The notes under the pieces are model-generated. The model was not told the origin of the DNA and did no database searches. It was given only the letters and a program-made list of their open reading frames with translations. A stretch of 64,000 nucleotides of DNA from Sphingomonadaceae bacterium (lineage in GTDB: Bacteria > Pseudomonadota > Alphaproteobacteria > Sphingomonadales > Sphingomonadaceae), in contig CANFXW010000001.1 in assembly GCA_947451145.1 (NCBI GenBank), positions 1 through 64,000 of the forward strand, written 5' to 3'. Position numbers and translations under genes: made by a program. Below are positions 24,964 through 34,480 of the stretch, one piece after another (the stretch's first letter is position 1; each line of letters begins with the position of its first letter).

Positions 24964-25761
24964 TCAAACCGCCACGAGCGTTGGAGAAAGCGCGTCGGGC
25001 GTGCTTTCGTCTGAAGAGATGCATTGCCCCACTCCGAACCTGAGCGTTTCAAGCAGCGCCTCAGGATCGATTTTGGCTCGCTCTTCGTAGACAACGCCTA
25101 CCGCGAGCGGGTAATTCCCTGAATTAGCCGGAACGAGGACCGCGCAAAGCTTGGCCGAAGAAACGAAGCCAGCCTCGCCACTTGCTTGACCTGTCTGGCC
25201 CTGCAAGGCGACCCGCTTGCTCATTTCATCCAAATCAAACGACTTCTCGGTCCCGGCTTCAACTTTCAGCCGCCACAGGTATTCATTCGCCCGCTTCTCT
25301 CCCAGTGTCGAAAGCAGCAGTTGCCCGGCCGCGCTGCTCGAAAGCGGACAGATTTCGCCGCACGCCATGGCAATGGCTTTGTCCGATCCGCCAGGAGATA
25401 CCCGGAAAATCTGCAGATTCGTGCCGAGCATACCAAACAGCGCAACGCTTTGCCGCGATGCCTGTGCCAGACGGTCCATGAAGGCGAATAAACGTCCATT
25501 GGCGATATAGTCCGGCTGCCCGGCGATACCGAGCGTAGCCAGCCGCGGCGTAGGATAGAAGCGCCTGGAATTCCGATCCCTGTACAGCAAGCCCATATCG
25601 GTCAAAGCGCCGAGCAGCTCAGAAGTACTGGACTGGGGCCTGTTATAGGCGCTGACGATGTCGGCGACCATAATGCCGGTGTTGCCCTCTGCGAAATACT
25701 CAAGAATTTCGACAACACGCCTGGCAATTTTGGCTTTGCTCGGATGGGCCAAGGGAATCAT
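24964..25761 (-). CDS. IclR-family transcriptional regulator
   Basis: A 265-residue IclR-type regulator: N-terminal winged HTH (RRVVEILEYFAEGNTGIMVADIV...SSTSELLGALTDMGLLYRD) and a C-terminal GAF-like effector domain (LSSSAAGQLLLSTLGEKRANEYL). Two ATGs are 6 bp apart; GAGGAG abuts the first with no spacing, so the second, at 25761, is the real start. A 10-mer ATTAATGCAA lies just upstream on its strand and is identical to the left half of two ATGC-N12-GCAT dyads elsewhere, making this protein a candidate regulator of that set. Confidence 0.9.
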   Translation of the reverse strand: MIPLAHPSKAKIARRVVEILEYFAEGNTGIMVADIVSAYNRPQSSTSELLGALTDMGLLYRDRNSRRFYPTPRLATLGIAGQPDYIANGRLFAFMDRLAQASRQSVALFGMLGTNLQIFRVSPGGSDKAIAMACGEICPLSSSAAGQLLLSTLGEKRANEYLWRLKVEAGTEKSFDLDEMSKRVALQGQTGQASGEAGFVSSAKLCAVLVPANSGNYPLAVGVVYEERAKIDPEALLETLRFGVGQCISSDESTPDALSPTLVAV

Positions 25762-25780
25762 TTGCATCTCCTCGTGCGCG

Positions 25781-25790
25781 TTGCATTAAT
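25781..25790 (-). promoter_or_regulatory. ATTAATGCAA half-site in front of IclR
   Basis: Read on the minus strand, this 10-mer is identical to the left arms at 31873-31882 and 47644-47653. It lies 20 bp upstream of the IclR start, close to the ribosome site, where binding would block expression. No matching right arm at the 12-bp spacing. Confidence 0.35.
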
Positions 25791-25887
25791 TGCTGGCCTG
25801 TCAACCGTCAAACATAAATGGAGCCTGTGATGCGGTTGAAAAATGCGGAGGCAGCCCGGAAAATCGAGGTGCAAAGCCGCAGCAGAG

Positions 25888-26298
25888 CTAGGACTTTTCC
25901 AAGCCGGGCGTTGCGATATCTGATTCTGCCGCCAGTTCGAAACGCCCTGCCCTGTCGATGTATTCATCGATCCTCGTGATCAGGCCATCCGCCACTTTGA
26001 TCACAACGCAGATGGGCCAACCAAATCCTGCTCCCGACGCAGTTCGCACTGTCATCATCATCTGTTGGACGAAACCACCCGGGATCGAGTGGCGGCGGAT
26101 GTCACCAAAGGCGCGGCAGGGGAAATTGGCAACGAGATCCTGCCACCCGGCAAGACTGCTCTGCCGATCCTGCGCGATGCCATCGAAACAATGCCATATC
26201 CGCGCGTCGGCAGAGAGGCATGCCAGCGATGTATCAAGATCTCCGCTAGCCAATCCAGCGTAAAATCGATCAATAACAGTCCCGTCGTTCTCGGCCAT
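25888..26298 (-). CDS. SnoaL-like/NTF2-fold protein
   Basis: A 136-residue SnoaL-like protein (VIDRFYAGLASGDLDTSLACL, WHCFDG, ITRIDEYID). The ATG at 26298 lies 5 bp after GGGGGAG; an in-frame GTG two codons earlier is less likely. It is upstream of the IclR gene on the same strand with 126 bp between, and divergent from the thioesterase. Reaction unknown. Confidence 0.82.
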   Translation of the reverse strand: MAENDGTVIDRFYAGLASGDLDTSLACLSADARIWHCFDGIAQDRQSSLAGWQDLVANFPCRAFGDIRRHSIPGGFVQQMMMTVRTASGAGFGWPICVVIKVADGLITRIDEYIDRAGRFELAAESDIATPGLEKS

Positions 26299-26435
26299 AG
26301 CCACTCCCCCTCATACCTGCATGCCGCACTGGCCATGATGAAATAAAATGTTAGTGCAGCATTGCCACCCCGTCCAACCGGGATTGGTGGCGCGTCAAGC
26401 GTCACCGCGTTCTTGTTCAATCGAGGGAACCGTCC

Positions 26436-26909
26436 ATGTCGACAAACTCGCCGCAAATCGCCCGGAAAGTACCTCCGGGCCGGATCGATCGTGCCCGTTT
26501 TGATTCAGCGACCTTCCCCTCGGTGATCGAATTGCCCATCCGCTTTGATGATCTTGACGTGCTTTGGCATGTCAACAACGTCGCGATCATCGCCCTGCTC
26601 CAGGAAGCCCGCGTCCAATTCAACCGTGCCATTTCCTCGCTGGCCCTACCCGACGGTATGCGCACCGTCGTGGGCGCCATGACGGTCGAGTATGGCGGCG
26701 AGCTGACTTACCCGGGACTAGTGGAAATCAGCTCCGGCATCGTTGCGATCGGACGGACAAGTTATACCTTCGGCCAAATGATCCGCCAGAATGGCAAGGG
26801 TGCAGTCTATTCGCAGATCACCATGGTGGTGACCAATACGAATGGCTCCGCCGCAATCCCTGATGGAGTCCGGTCTGCAATCGAACGCGACTGTATGATC
26901 AAGGATTGA
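26436..26909 (+). CDS. 4HBT-type acyl-CoA thioesterase
   Basis: A 157-residue single-hotdog protein of the 4-hydroxybenzoyl-CoA thioesterase group: FDDLDVLWHVNNV carries the family Asp and the N-N pair, followed by LLQEARVQF. It would release a free acid from an acyl-CoA. It stands alone, divergent from SnoaL and convergent (3 bp) with the MFS pair. The upstream gap holds a hairpin-like GCCACC...GGTGGC near 26366. Confidence 0.88.
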   Translation: MSTNSPQIARKVPPGRIDRARFDSATFPSVIELPIRFDDLDVLWHVNNVAIIALLQEARVQFNRAISSLALPDGMRTVVGAMTVEYGGELTYPGLVEISSGIVAIGRTSYTFGQMIRQNGKGAVYSQITMVVTNTNGSAAIPDGVRSAIERDCMIKD

Positions 26910-26912
26910 TTG

Positions 26913-28118
26913 TCAGGCCTCCGCCTTTTTCTCGGCCGGCACCAGCATGATCAGCAGCGTTGCAGCGAGTACCAACGGAACAGCCAGAACGTAAAAACTC
27001 TCATAGCTGCGCGTCACGTCAAAGCGCCAACCGGCCAACAATGGCCCCAAGCTGGCGAGAATTGCAAAACCGGCCTGAAACAGGGTGTAGATCGTCCCGA
27101 AAATGCGCTGGTCAAAGCGGCGCGAGCAAAGATAAGCGACAACATCGGTTTCTGATCCCGCCGCAAAGCCCAGCAGAGCGGCAGCAAGCATCAGAATTCC
27201 AGCCGAACCGTGCGCCGTAACAAGCATCCACATGACAACCAACGGCAGCGTGAAGGCGACGAGAGCGATCTGCTTTGTCGGCACCCAATCAAGCAATACA
27301 CCGGTTCCTATCCTGCCGATTATCGAGAATATCCCGATGATACCCGCGATCCCTGCAGCCTTGGTCAAGGTGAACCCCTGGAGCAGCAGGATTGGCACAA
27401 AATGAATGATCAATGCCATCTGCACCGATGCGAAAATTCCGCCCGCTCCCAGCAGGCACCAGAATGTTCGCGTCCATACTGACGGCCAGACTTTCGGTAC
27501 CGCATCGGACTTAATCCTGTGATGCTGTTGTCCTACCGGTTTATAGAGAAAATAGACGAGCGGCAGCAGCAACAATGCCCAACCGATCCCCATCACCGGA
27601 AAGGTCTGACGCCATCCGATGTGCTGCACAAGCCAAGCGACCAAAATCGGCCAGACGGTGGTGGCAATGCCAATGCCGGCCAATCCAACTGCCATTGCTA
27701 TTCCGCGCGACCTGTCAAAACTTTGCACAACGCCGCTCATCCAGGCTGCCGGTATGACACCCGCCGTGATGACACTGTAAAGCGCAGCCAGCATCCACCA
27801 CTGCCAGATTGTGCCATTCACCTGACTGAACAGCGAAAGTCCCAACGCAAAAGGCACAATTCCCGCCAACAACATGCGGCGCGGCCCGATCCGGTCGAGC
27901 AGCATCGCAGCCAGTGGTCCCACTATCAGCCCCAGCAGTACCTGCAGGGTAAAGGCCGATGAGAACTGGGTTTTGGTCCAGCCGAATTCACGGGTCAGCT
28001 CGCCCATGAAAATGCCGCCCGAATAAGAGAATGCAGCCGGCCCCGTGATCCCCAACATGGCGATCAGCGGCAGCGGCCACGAACGTGACCACTCCTCTCG
28101 TTTTGTCGTGGTGCTCAC
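26913..28118 (-). CDS. MFS transporter (monocarboxylate porter-like)
   Basis: A 401-residue, 12-helix major facilitator. The loop 2-3 signature (MLLDRIGPRRMLLAG) and the first-helix region (GITGPAAFSYSGGIFMGELTREFGWTKTQFSSAF) are typical of the oxalate-formate/monocarboxylate carrier branch. It overlaps the preceding MFS gene by 4 bp (ATGA), so both are co-translated. Likely imports acids made from, or similar to, the pathway substrate; direction and substrate not determinable. Confidence 0.92.
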   Translation of the reverse strand: MSTTTKREEWSRSWPLPLIAMLGITGPAAFSYSGGIFMGELTREFGWTKTQFSSAFTLQVLLGLIVGPLAAMLLDRIGPRRMLLAGIVPFALGLSLFSQVNGTIWQWWMLAALYSVITAGVIPAAWMSGVVQSFDRSRGIAMAVGLAGIGIATTVWPILVAWLVQHIGWRQTFPVMGIGWALLLLPLVYFLYKPVGQQHHRIKSDAVPKVWPSVWTRTFWCLLGAGGIFASVQMALIIHFVPILLLQGFTLTKAAGIAGIIGIFSIIGRIGTGVLLDWVPTKQIALVAFTLPLVVMWMLVTAHGSAGILMLAAALLGFAAGSETDVVAYLCSRRFDQRIFGTIYTLFQAGFAILASLGPLLAGWRFDVTRSYESFYVLAVPLVLAATLLIMLVPAEKKAEA

Positions 28119-29380
28119 ATTGTCTCCATGGGCTGTTCAAATTCCGGATAGCGGCCAAGGCTGGCGAACAGCGCCGCAGCAATTAGGGCCAACGGCACAT
28201 AGCCCATCAGCACCATATCGTATGACTTGGTCTGGTCGTAAACCAGACTGACGAACAATGGCCCCAGCCCGGTTGCCAGCGCAAGCAGGCCCGAAATAGT
28301 TCCGAAAAGAACGCCAAAATTCCGCATGCCAAAGTGCTTTGATGCCAGAAAGGCTACAGCATCGAGCTCGGCCCCGAGAGTCAGCCCCAAGATCAGTACG
28401 CCTATCGAAGAAATCAGCAGCGATCCGGGGAAGAGCAGGAACAGTATTGCAGGGACAATCGCCAGTCCGACGCTGGCGGCACCAACAAGATTGCCATTGG
28501 TGCGATCCAGCAGGTAACCGCCTGTCAACCGGCCAACGATGGTGGCGATGCCTGCCAGCCCTGCAATGTTCGCAGCCGTCTGGCGAGCGAAACCGCGGTC
28601 TGACAGGATCGGAACCAGTCCGGAAACAAAGGAGACGATGACGAGGCAGGTCAGGAATCCCGCAACTGCCAGCCGGAAATAGCGCAATGACAACATGCCC
28701 TCACGTACCGAAACCCCGGTCAGCACGACAGGTAACTCCACCGCCCCGGATTTTCTGGTGACCTGCGCGTTGATCTCGATGTCACGGGCGCTTGTCAAAA
28801 ACAGCCATACCGGCGGCACGACCAGCGCTGCCCAAAACGCCGCAAGGCATAGGGTTCCTTGCCGCCAGCCCAGCGCTTCGAATAGAAAATTGCCCACACT
28901 CGGCGTCAAGGATGATCCCAGTGCAGTGCCACACAGCATGACAGACAATGCCAAGCCGCGGCTCCTGGTAAACATGCTGGAAACGCTGGTGGTCCAGATC
29001 GTCGGTTTGATCGCCAAGCCCGTCGCGCCGAGGAGCAGCCATAGGATCCACCAGGACCAGATGGATGAACTGGCGAATGCAAGGCAGGCAAAGACCATGC
29101 AATAGGCGGTCACGCCGATAGTACCGATGCGCCGCACTCCGATCCTATCCAGCGCTATGCCGATAAATGGGCTGACCAGCACGGCAAGCACCGTGTTGAT
29201 CGTAAGACCGGCCGAGATTTCAGCCCTGCTCCAGCCAAACTCCTTTTCCAACGGCGCCATGAAGATGCCGATCGAATAGACCGAAGTGGAAGCCAGGGCC
29301 ATGCCCAGTGCGCCGGACAGCACAACTGACCAGCTCTTGCGCCATTCGGTTGCAGCGGCGGATCTGGCATTCAAGGCCAT
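28115..29380 (-). CDS. MFS transporter (monocarboxylate porter-like)
   Basis: A 421-residue MFS carrier related to its downstream neighbour (SVYSIGIFMAPLEKEFGWSRAEISAGL; IALDRIGVRRIGTIG in loop 2-3). The start at 29380 follows AAAGGGAT; the long frame from 29521 runs through a large hairpin and is not used. The adjacent, overlapping pair looks like an old tandem duplication that has diverged. Inner-membrane uptake or exchange of organic acids is the probable role. Confidence 0.92.
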   Translation of the reverse strand: MALNARSAAATEWRKSWSVVLSGALGMALASTSVYSIGIFMAPLEKEFGWSRAEISAGLTINTVLAVLVSPFIGIALDRIGVRRIGTIGVTAYCMVFACLAFASSSIWSWWILWLLLGATGLAIKPTIWTTSVSSMFTRSRGLALSVMLCGTALGSSLTPSVGNFLFEALGWRQGTLCLAAFWAALVVPPVWLFLTSARDIEINAQVTRKSGAVELPVVLTGVSVREGMLSLRYFRLAVAGFLTCLVIVSFVSGLVPILSDRGFARQTAANIAGLAGIATIVGRLTGGYLLDRTNGNLVGAASVGLAIVPAILFLLFPGSLLISSIGVLILGLTLGAELDAVAFLASKHFGMRNFGVLFGTISGLLALATGLGPLFVSLVYDQTKSYDMVLMGYVPLALIAAALFASLGRYPEFEQPMETM

Positions 29381-29460
29381 GGCGTTATCCCTTTGAGCCG
29401 ATCCTGCGGAATGTGACTGAATGGTCGGCCAAAGCAAGGTCCGCGAGGTGTGAATGCACT

Positions 29461-29519
29461 GCGGCGTGATAGCGGCGGCTGGCCCATTCCTATGGGCCAA
29501 CCACCAACCATCACGCCGC
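29461..29519 (-). terminator. nested stem-loop downstream of TonB receptor
   Basis: An outer 10-bp perfect stem (GCGGCGTGAT 29461-29470 with 29510-29519) encloses an inner 8-bp perfect stem (TGGCCCAT 29480-29487 with 29492-29499, 4-nt loop). It lies 26 bp after the TonB stop on the minus strand. No T-run on that side, so it may be a processing or stability element as well as a terminator. Confidence 0.5.
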
Positions 29520-29545
29520 AAAACTATCCGGCAATATGCCTGATA

Positions 29546-31807
29546 TCAGAACTTGACCCCTACGCGCACACCATAGGTAGCAGGCTCATTGCCCTGCGAA
29601 TAATCGCCAAACGAGCTGCCGGACAGCACGAAGTTATAGCGAGTATTCGTCAGGTTATCAGCATATGCGCCAATGGTGAAACGGTCGCTAGGGTCAGTCC
29701 AGTTGATCTGTGCGTTGGCAAGAGCATAGCCATCCTGACGATAACGCTGCGTATTCTGCAGACCAGCAGGTCCGGATGGGCCATAGAGCGAGGCATTGGC
29801 CACCACGTAGGACGAGGTGTAGCTGAGGTTGCCCGACAGCGCCAATTTCCCGCCACCAACTTCGTGCTCATAGGTGAACCCGAGGTTTCCGGTGAACGAA
29901 GGCGCACGCGCCATCTGCTGACCGCTCCAGTCCTGGGTCTGACCACCTACGTTTAACCCTGTAGTGGCATTCAGACCGGTTCCGACTGCATTATTGAAGT
30001 CGGTATAGCGGGCATGGATGTAGGCCATACCGGCACGCAGGGTGAGCTCGGGGGTCGGTGTCCAGGTCAACTGGCCATCAATACCGTATGATTCAGCCTT
30101 CTTGGCGTTGTTCAAAGTCTGAACTGGGGTAACGCCGCCCGGAATCAGGCCCGTGAGCCCAACCTGCAGATCGCGGAAATCATAGTAGTATGCAGCAACA
30201 TCGAAGTGGAACGTAGACGAAGCCGTCTTGAAGCCTACTTCGTACGAGGTCAGCTTTTCAGGCTGGACCGGGAATACCAGCGCCGCATTCGTAACAACTA
30301 CGTTGTTGAACACGCCTGCCCGGAAGCCTTTGGCCCAGGATGCATAGATGCTGGTGCGGGGCGCCAGTTCATAACGCAGAACCACACGCGGTGTGGTTGA
30401 ATTGAAATCTGCATCCTTGCTGACCGGTGCTGCCACCGTGCCGGTACCAATCGCCGGACCGGCAACTTCATTGAAGTTGATATGGCGCTTTTCGTGACTG
30501 TAACGCAGGCTTCCCGTCAGGAAGAGGCGGTCGCTGAAGTTGTAGGTAGCATCGGCATAGAAAGCATAGGCATCAGACCCCAAGAAGATGAAGCTGGTGC
30601 GCGAAATGCCGGCTGCGGTAACTGTGTTGGCACCGCCCTGGCCGTGATCAAGCCGATCATGATAATAGAACGCACCAACCACCAGATCGAGATGGTCGAT
30701 TGCCTTGATCGAATAGTCCAAAGTCTGCTGGAACGTACGTTCATGGATCGAGTCATCAAATGACTGCGAAATGATCGGCCTGCTGGCATCGAAATCGAAG
30801 ATCGAATGGGAAACCCGGTGCGCATAGCCGGTGTACGAGGTAAGCGTACCGATCCCCGTTTCGATTGCGACCTTGCCGGTGAATTCATCAGCCCAGGCAT
30901 TGGCATCGGCAGGAATCGTCAGCGACGAGGTATCGCGAAGGCTTGCCCGTGCCGGCGTGGCAGGAATGCCAAATCCGGCATTGGGGTAAGCATTGATCGT
31001 ATAGGTCGTGCCACGAGCATCCTGCACGAAGCCGTGGTTATAGCCCAGCGTGACCTTGAAAGCATCGCTTGGAGAATAGACCACCTTGGCACGCAAGGAA
31101 GCCGTCTTCAGCGGAGCCGTGTAGCTCCCGTCGGTGATATCCTTGATGTAGCCATGGTTGCTGCGGTATGAGCCGGCAATGCTCATGGCAAGCTGATCGG
31201 TCACCGGTACCGACGCATATACCTGCCCGCGAAAATCATTGAGGTTACCATAAGAAAACTGGGCTTTGCCCTGCATTTCATTCGAAGGCGTGAGCGTTTC
31301 CATGACAATGGCACCGGCCATCGCGTTGCGGCCGTAAAGTGCGCCCTGCGGCCCCTTCAGGACCTGAACGCTTGCCAGATTGGCGAGGTCACCATTGATG
31401 GTAACCATGTCCGGCTGGTAAAAACCGTCAACATAGACTGCGACGTTGTTTTCAAACCCGTAGCCCAAGGTCAGTGTCGTAATGCCGCGGATAGCAGGCT
31501 GGGTGAACGAGCCACCTCGGTTGACCTGAACGCCAGAGGCGATCTGTCCGAGATCAGTCAGGCGCTGAGCGCCGCTCTTGGCCAGCGAGTCACCGGAAAT
31601 GGCGACAATCGAGACAGGCACATCTTCAAGGCGCTCAGAACGGCGCTGCGCAGTAACGATGATGTCGTTTGCCGAGTTCGCTTCTTCCGCAGCACCTTCC
31701 GAGGCCGGCTTGGTCTGCGCCCAGGCAGGGTTGGCCGCCAGCAAGAGCATAGCCGTCCCGCCAAAAAGCATGGCCTTCATAGTCGCACTGATGCCTGAAT
31801 TCTTCAT
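29546..31807 (-). CDS. TonB-dependent outer-membrane receptor
   Basis: A 753-residue receptor. The signal peptide (MKAMLFGGTAMLLLAANPAWAQ) is followed by a TonB box-like DIIVTAQRR, the plug domain (VPVSIVAISGDSL ... VQVLKGPQGALYGRNAMAGAI) and a C-terminal beta barrel ending in aromatic Phe (VRVGVKF). The start at 31807 follows GAGGAGGGG. Sphingomonads carry many such receptors for hydrophobic or complex organic substrates; near catabolic genes they probably import the substrate. An ATGC-N12-GCAT dyad lies about 70 bp upstream. Confidence 0.95.
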   Translation of the reverse strand: MKNSGISATMKAMLFGGTAMLLLAANPAWAQTKPASEGAAEEANSANDIIVTAQRRSERLEDVPVSIVAISGDSLAKSGAQRLTDLGQIASGVQVNRGGSFTQPAIRGITTLTLGYGFENNVAVYVDGFYQPDMVTINGDLANLASVQVLKGPQGALYGRNAMAGAIVMETLTPSNEMQGKAQFSYGNLNDFRGQVYASVPVTDQLAMSIAGSYRSNHGYIKDITDGSYTAPLKTASLRAKVVYSPSDAFKVTLGYNHGFVQDARGTTYTINAYPNAGFGIPATPARASLRDTSSLTIPADANAWADEFTGKVAIETGIGTLTSYTGYAHRVSHSIFDFDASRPIISQSFDDSIHERTFQQTLDYSIKAIDHLDLVVGAFYYHDRLDHGQGGANTVTAAGISRTSFIFLGSDAYAFYADATYNFSDRLFLTGSLRYSHEKRHINFNEVAGPAIGTGTVAAPVSKDADFNSTTPRVVLRYELAPRTSIYASWAKGFRAGVFNNVVVTNAALVFPVQPEKLTSYEVGFKTASSTFHFDVAAYYYDFRDLQVGLTGLIPGGVTPVQTLNNAKKAESYGIDGQLTWTPTPELTLRAGMAYIHARYTDFNNAVGTGLNATTGLNVGGQTQDWSGQQMARAPSFTGNLGFTYEHEVGGGKLALSGNLSYTSSYVVANASLYGPSGPAGLQNTQRYRQDGYALANAQINWTDPSDRFTIGAYADNLTNTRYNFVLSGSSFGDYSQGNEPATYGVRVGVKF

Positions 31808-31872
31808 CTGTCCCCTCCTCTGCCCCATGGGCCAATTTGACTCTTTTGGTCGTCCGGCATTCATGCCAGTCA

Positions 31873-31900
31873 ATTAATGCAAATACCAGCAAGCATTTTA
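31873..31900. promoter_or_regulatory. ATGC-N12-GCAT dyad upstream of TonB receptor
   Basis: ATTAATGCAA followed by GCATTTTA, with the core ATGC 31877-31880 and GCAT 31893-31896 exactly 12 bp apart (AATGC/GCATT arms). It lies 66 bp upstream of the TonB ATG in the 167-bp gap after the CoA ligase. The left arm is identical to that at 47644. Confidence 0.55.
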
Positions 31901-31974
31901 ATGGTCAAATCGCGACATTGCCGCAAAATTGATTGAAGCTAACATGTGTTATTCTTGCAACGATTTGGTTGCGA

Positions 31975-33522
31975 TCAGGCTTTATAAATTGCCCGAAGCG
32001 CTTTCTTGTCCGGTTTCCCCAGTGGAGAAAGTGGAATAGCTTCAATGAATTCAACCGATTTCGGTGCCTGCACCGGCCCCTTGCGCTCGCGCACCAGGGC
32101 GATCAGTTCGTCTGCAGAAACCGTTTCGCCGCGCGCCAGCACGACGATGGCCTTTACGGTTTCGCCCCATTTGGGATCAGGCACGCCGATTACTGCTGCC
32201 TGGCTCACTGCCGAATGGTCGGTAAGCACATCCTCCACCTCGCGGGCGAAAACATTGAATCCCCCGGTGACGATCATGTCCTTTTTGCGATCAACGATGC
32301 GCAGAAAGCCATCGGCACTGCGGATGGCTACATCGCCGGTGTGAAGCCAGCCGCCCTCGAAGGCCTGGGCCGTCTCTTCAGGCTTGTTGAGGTAACCGCC
32401 CATCAGCAACGGTCCCTGCACGCAGATTTCACCAGGCTCACCCTCGGGCACGGGCTTGGTATTATCATCCATCAGAGCCACGCGCACCCATGGAGTCGGA
32501 CGGCCGCAGCTGGACAGGCGCAGCGGGTCGTCGGACAAGTGATCGGCGCGGCGCATGACGGTGACAGACATCGGCGCTTCGGACTGACCATAGAACTGGA
32601 AGAAGATCGGCCCGAGCTTGGCAATGGCATCCTTCAATCGCGCTGCCGGGAAAGCAGAGGCGCCGTAGAATACCACCTCAAGGCTGGAGAGATCGAATTC
32701 GGCAAAGCGCGGATGGTCGATCAGCGCCAGCACCATGGTCGGCACCATCAGAACCGAGGTAATGCGGTGTTTTTGCACGGCCTCCATGAAGGAAACAGGG
32801 TCGAAGCCGGGAAGAACGACAACAGAGCCACCCTTGAGCAGGATCGCCGTCAGAACTGAAGCGCCAGCATGGCTGAGCGGAGCGCAGACAAGGTGGCGGA
32901 TCTCGCTGGGCCATTCCCATTCGGTCAGCTGGATCAAGGTGGAGGTCGCCATGCCGCGATGGGTGACCATGATGCCCTTGGGCTTGCCGGTTGTTCCGCC
33001 GGAATAGGCGATACGAGCGAGTGATTCCGGATCTGCTGGCGGCGCAACCAGCGGCGCTGCCTGATAGGCAGAGGAAATCCGCTCCAGCGACTGTCCAACC
33101 CCTTCGGGTCCGATAACAACAAAATGTTTGATACGCGGGGCACGTTCTTTCAACTGCGCCGCCATGTCCTCAAAATGATCGCCATCATAGACCAGCATAT
33201 CGATCTCGGCATCTTCGATGACATAGAGGTAGTCTTCGATCGCCCCCATCGGGTGCAGTGATGTGGCAACGATGCCCGCGAAGGACAAAGCATTCATCGC
33301 CGCCGGCACTTCAACCCTGTTCTTGGCGAGCATCGCCGCGCGCAGCGGCTTGGGTGAAAGCGCCGCAAAAGCCTGCGACGCCCGGCTGATCGCATCGCGG
33401 AGTTCACCCGCGCTCTGTTTCGTACCATCTGCGAGGACCACCACTGTGCGATCAAGATCGCGGTTCAGCGCATGGGCGACAAGTTCAGTGCCTAGGATCG
33501 ACTGGTAGATCGGATTGGTCAT
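31975..33522 (-). CDS. acyl-CoA synthetase / AMP-dependent CoA ligase
   Basis: A 515-residue ANL ligase: P-loop AYSGGTTGKPKGIMVTHRG, A5 FYGQSEAP, hinge GDVAIRSADGFLRIVDRKKD, C-terminal lysine in PLGKPDKK. The first serine of the P-loop is Gly (SGGTTG), a tolerated variation. The start follows GAGGGTG. It ends the SDR-esterase-ligase operon (35254 to 31975), 9 bp after the esterase: an ester hydrolysed by the esterase could yield the acid that this enzyme charges. Confidence 0.92.
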   Translation of the reverse strand: MTNPIYQSILGTELVAHALNRDLDRTVVVLADGTKQSAGELRDAISRASQAFAALSPKPLRAAMLAKNRVEVPAAMNALSFAGIVATSLHPMGAIEDYLYVIEDAEIDMLVYDGDHFEDMAAQLKERAPRIKHFVVIGPEGVGQSLERISSAYQAAPLVAPPADPESLARIAYSGGTTGKPKGIMVTHRGMATSTLIQLTEWEWPSEIRHLVCAPLSHAGASVLTAILLKGGSVVVLPGFDPVSFMEAVQKHRITSVLMVPTMVLALIDHPRFAEFDLSSLEVVFYGASAFPAARLKDAIAKLGPIFFQFYGQSEAPMSVTVMRRADHLSDDPLRLSSCGRPTPWVRVALMDDNTKPVPEGEPGEICVQGPLLMGGYLNKPEETAQAFEGGWLHTGDVAIRSADGFLRIVDRKKDMIVTGGFNVFAREVEDVLTDHSAVSQAAVIGVPDPKWGETVKAIVVLARGETVSADELIALVRERKGPVQAPKSVEFIEAIPLSPLGKPDKKALRAIYKA

Positions 33523-33531
33523 TTCACACCC

Positions 33532-34470
33532 TCAATATTCGGAATTGCCAGAACGGATACGCATCCAGCGCGCGGCATCGGCCAGCGCTTCAGCAGCAAC
33601 AGGGACGGCTGCTGCCGCCGCCAGATAGCCATGGATCATTGATGCATCGCAGCGCAGCGAAACAGCAACCCCGCCCTCCGCCAGACGGCGGGCATAGGCG
33701 ATGCCTTCATCGCGCAGCGGATCAAGTTCACCCAAGAGCACCAGCGCTGGCGCGAGGCCCTCTGTGCTGGCGATACGCAGCGGGGATATCTCAGGGTTGT
33801 TTCGGTCAACACCGGCAGGGCAATAGTGATCCCAGAACCAGCGCATGTCCGCGGTGGAAAGCAACCAGTTGCGGCCACCGATCTCACGATAGGACAGCGT
33901 TTCGAAATTGTGGTCGGTTACCGGATAGGCGAGCAATTGTCCCGCCAGCGCCGGACCACCGGCGTCGCGTGCACGGATCGCGCAAGCTGCGGCGAGATTG
34001 CCGCCAGCACTCTCGCCCGCCACCAGCAGCGATCCCGGAAAAGTATTGGCCGCCCATTGCAGCGCCGCCCAGCAATCGTCGAGCGGAGCGGGAAAAGGAT
34101 GCTCGGGCGCCATACGATAATCGACGCTGACGATCCTGTGGCGCGATTGGCCAGTCAGGCGGCGGCAGGTATTGTCTACCTGATCAAGATCACCGATCAC
34201 CCAGCCGCCGCCATGCAAGAACACGCAGGTCCCGAGCGAATCTCCAACGGGTTCATAGATGCGAATGGCAATCGGACCGTAGGGGCCATCGATGCTACGA
34301 TTTTCGACACCGGCCAGCTCTGGAAGGTCGGTTGCCGGCGGAGCTGAGGCTATCGTTGTGCGCAGCAACTCACGAGCATCCTGCGCGGAAAGCTGATGAA
34401 AATAGGGTCGCCCTGCCGCCTCGTTCGCGTCGATAATTGCCTGGTGATAGGGGTGGAGTTGCATTGCCAT
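33532..34470 (-). CDS. alpha/beta hydrolase, hormone-sensitive lipase family
   Basis: A 312-residue esterase with the HSL-family oxyanion motif HGGGW (His86 onward), nucleophile Ser154 in GESAGG, Asp250 in GELDPLRDEG and His280 in MIHGYL. All three catalytic residues are present. It would hydrolyse short-chain esters or possibly a lactone. It sits between the SDR (10 bp upstream) and a CoA ligase (9 bp downstream). A second ATG two codons later is an alternative start. Confidence 0.93.
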   Translation of the reverse strand: MAMQLHPYHQAIIDANEAAGRPYFHQLSAQDARELLRTTIASAPPATDLPELAGVENRSIDGPYGPIAIRIYEPVGDSLGTCVFLHGGGWVIGDLDQVDNTCRRLTGQSRHRIVSVDYRMAPEHPFPAPLDDCWAALQWAANTFPGSLLVAGESAGGNLAAACAIRARDAGGPALAGQLLAYPVTDHNFETLSYREIGGRNWLLSTADMRWFWDHYCPAGVDRNNPEISPLRIASTEGLAPALVLLGELDPLRDEGIAYARRLAEGGVAVSLRCDASMIHGYLAAAAAVPVAAEALADAARWMRIRSGNSEY

Positions 34471-34480
34471 GGATTTCTAC

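Noticed and set aside
26366..26394. GCCACC...GGTGGC hairpin in the SnoaL/thioesterase gap as a terminator
   Set aside because: It lies between divergent starts, so no transcript end is expected there; the stem is short and interrupted.
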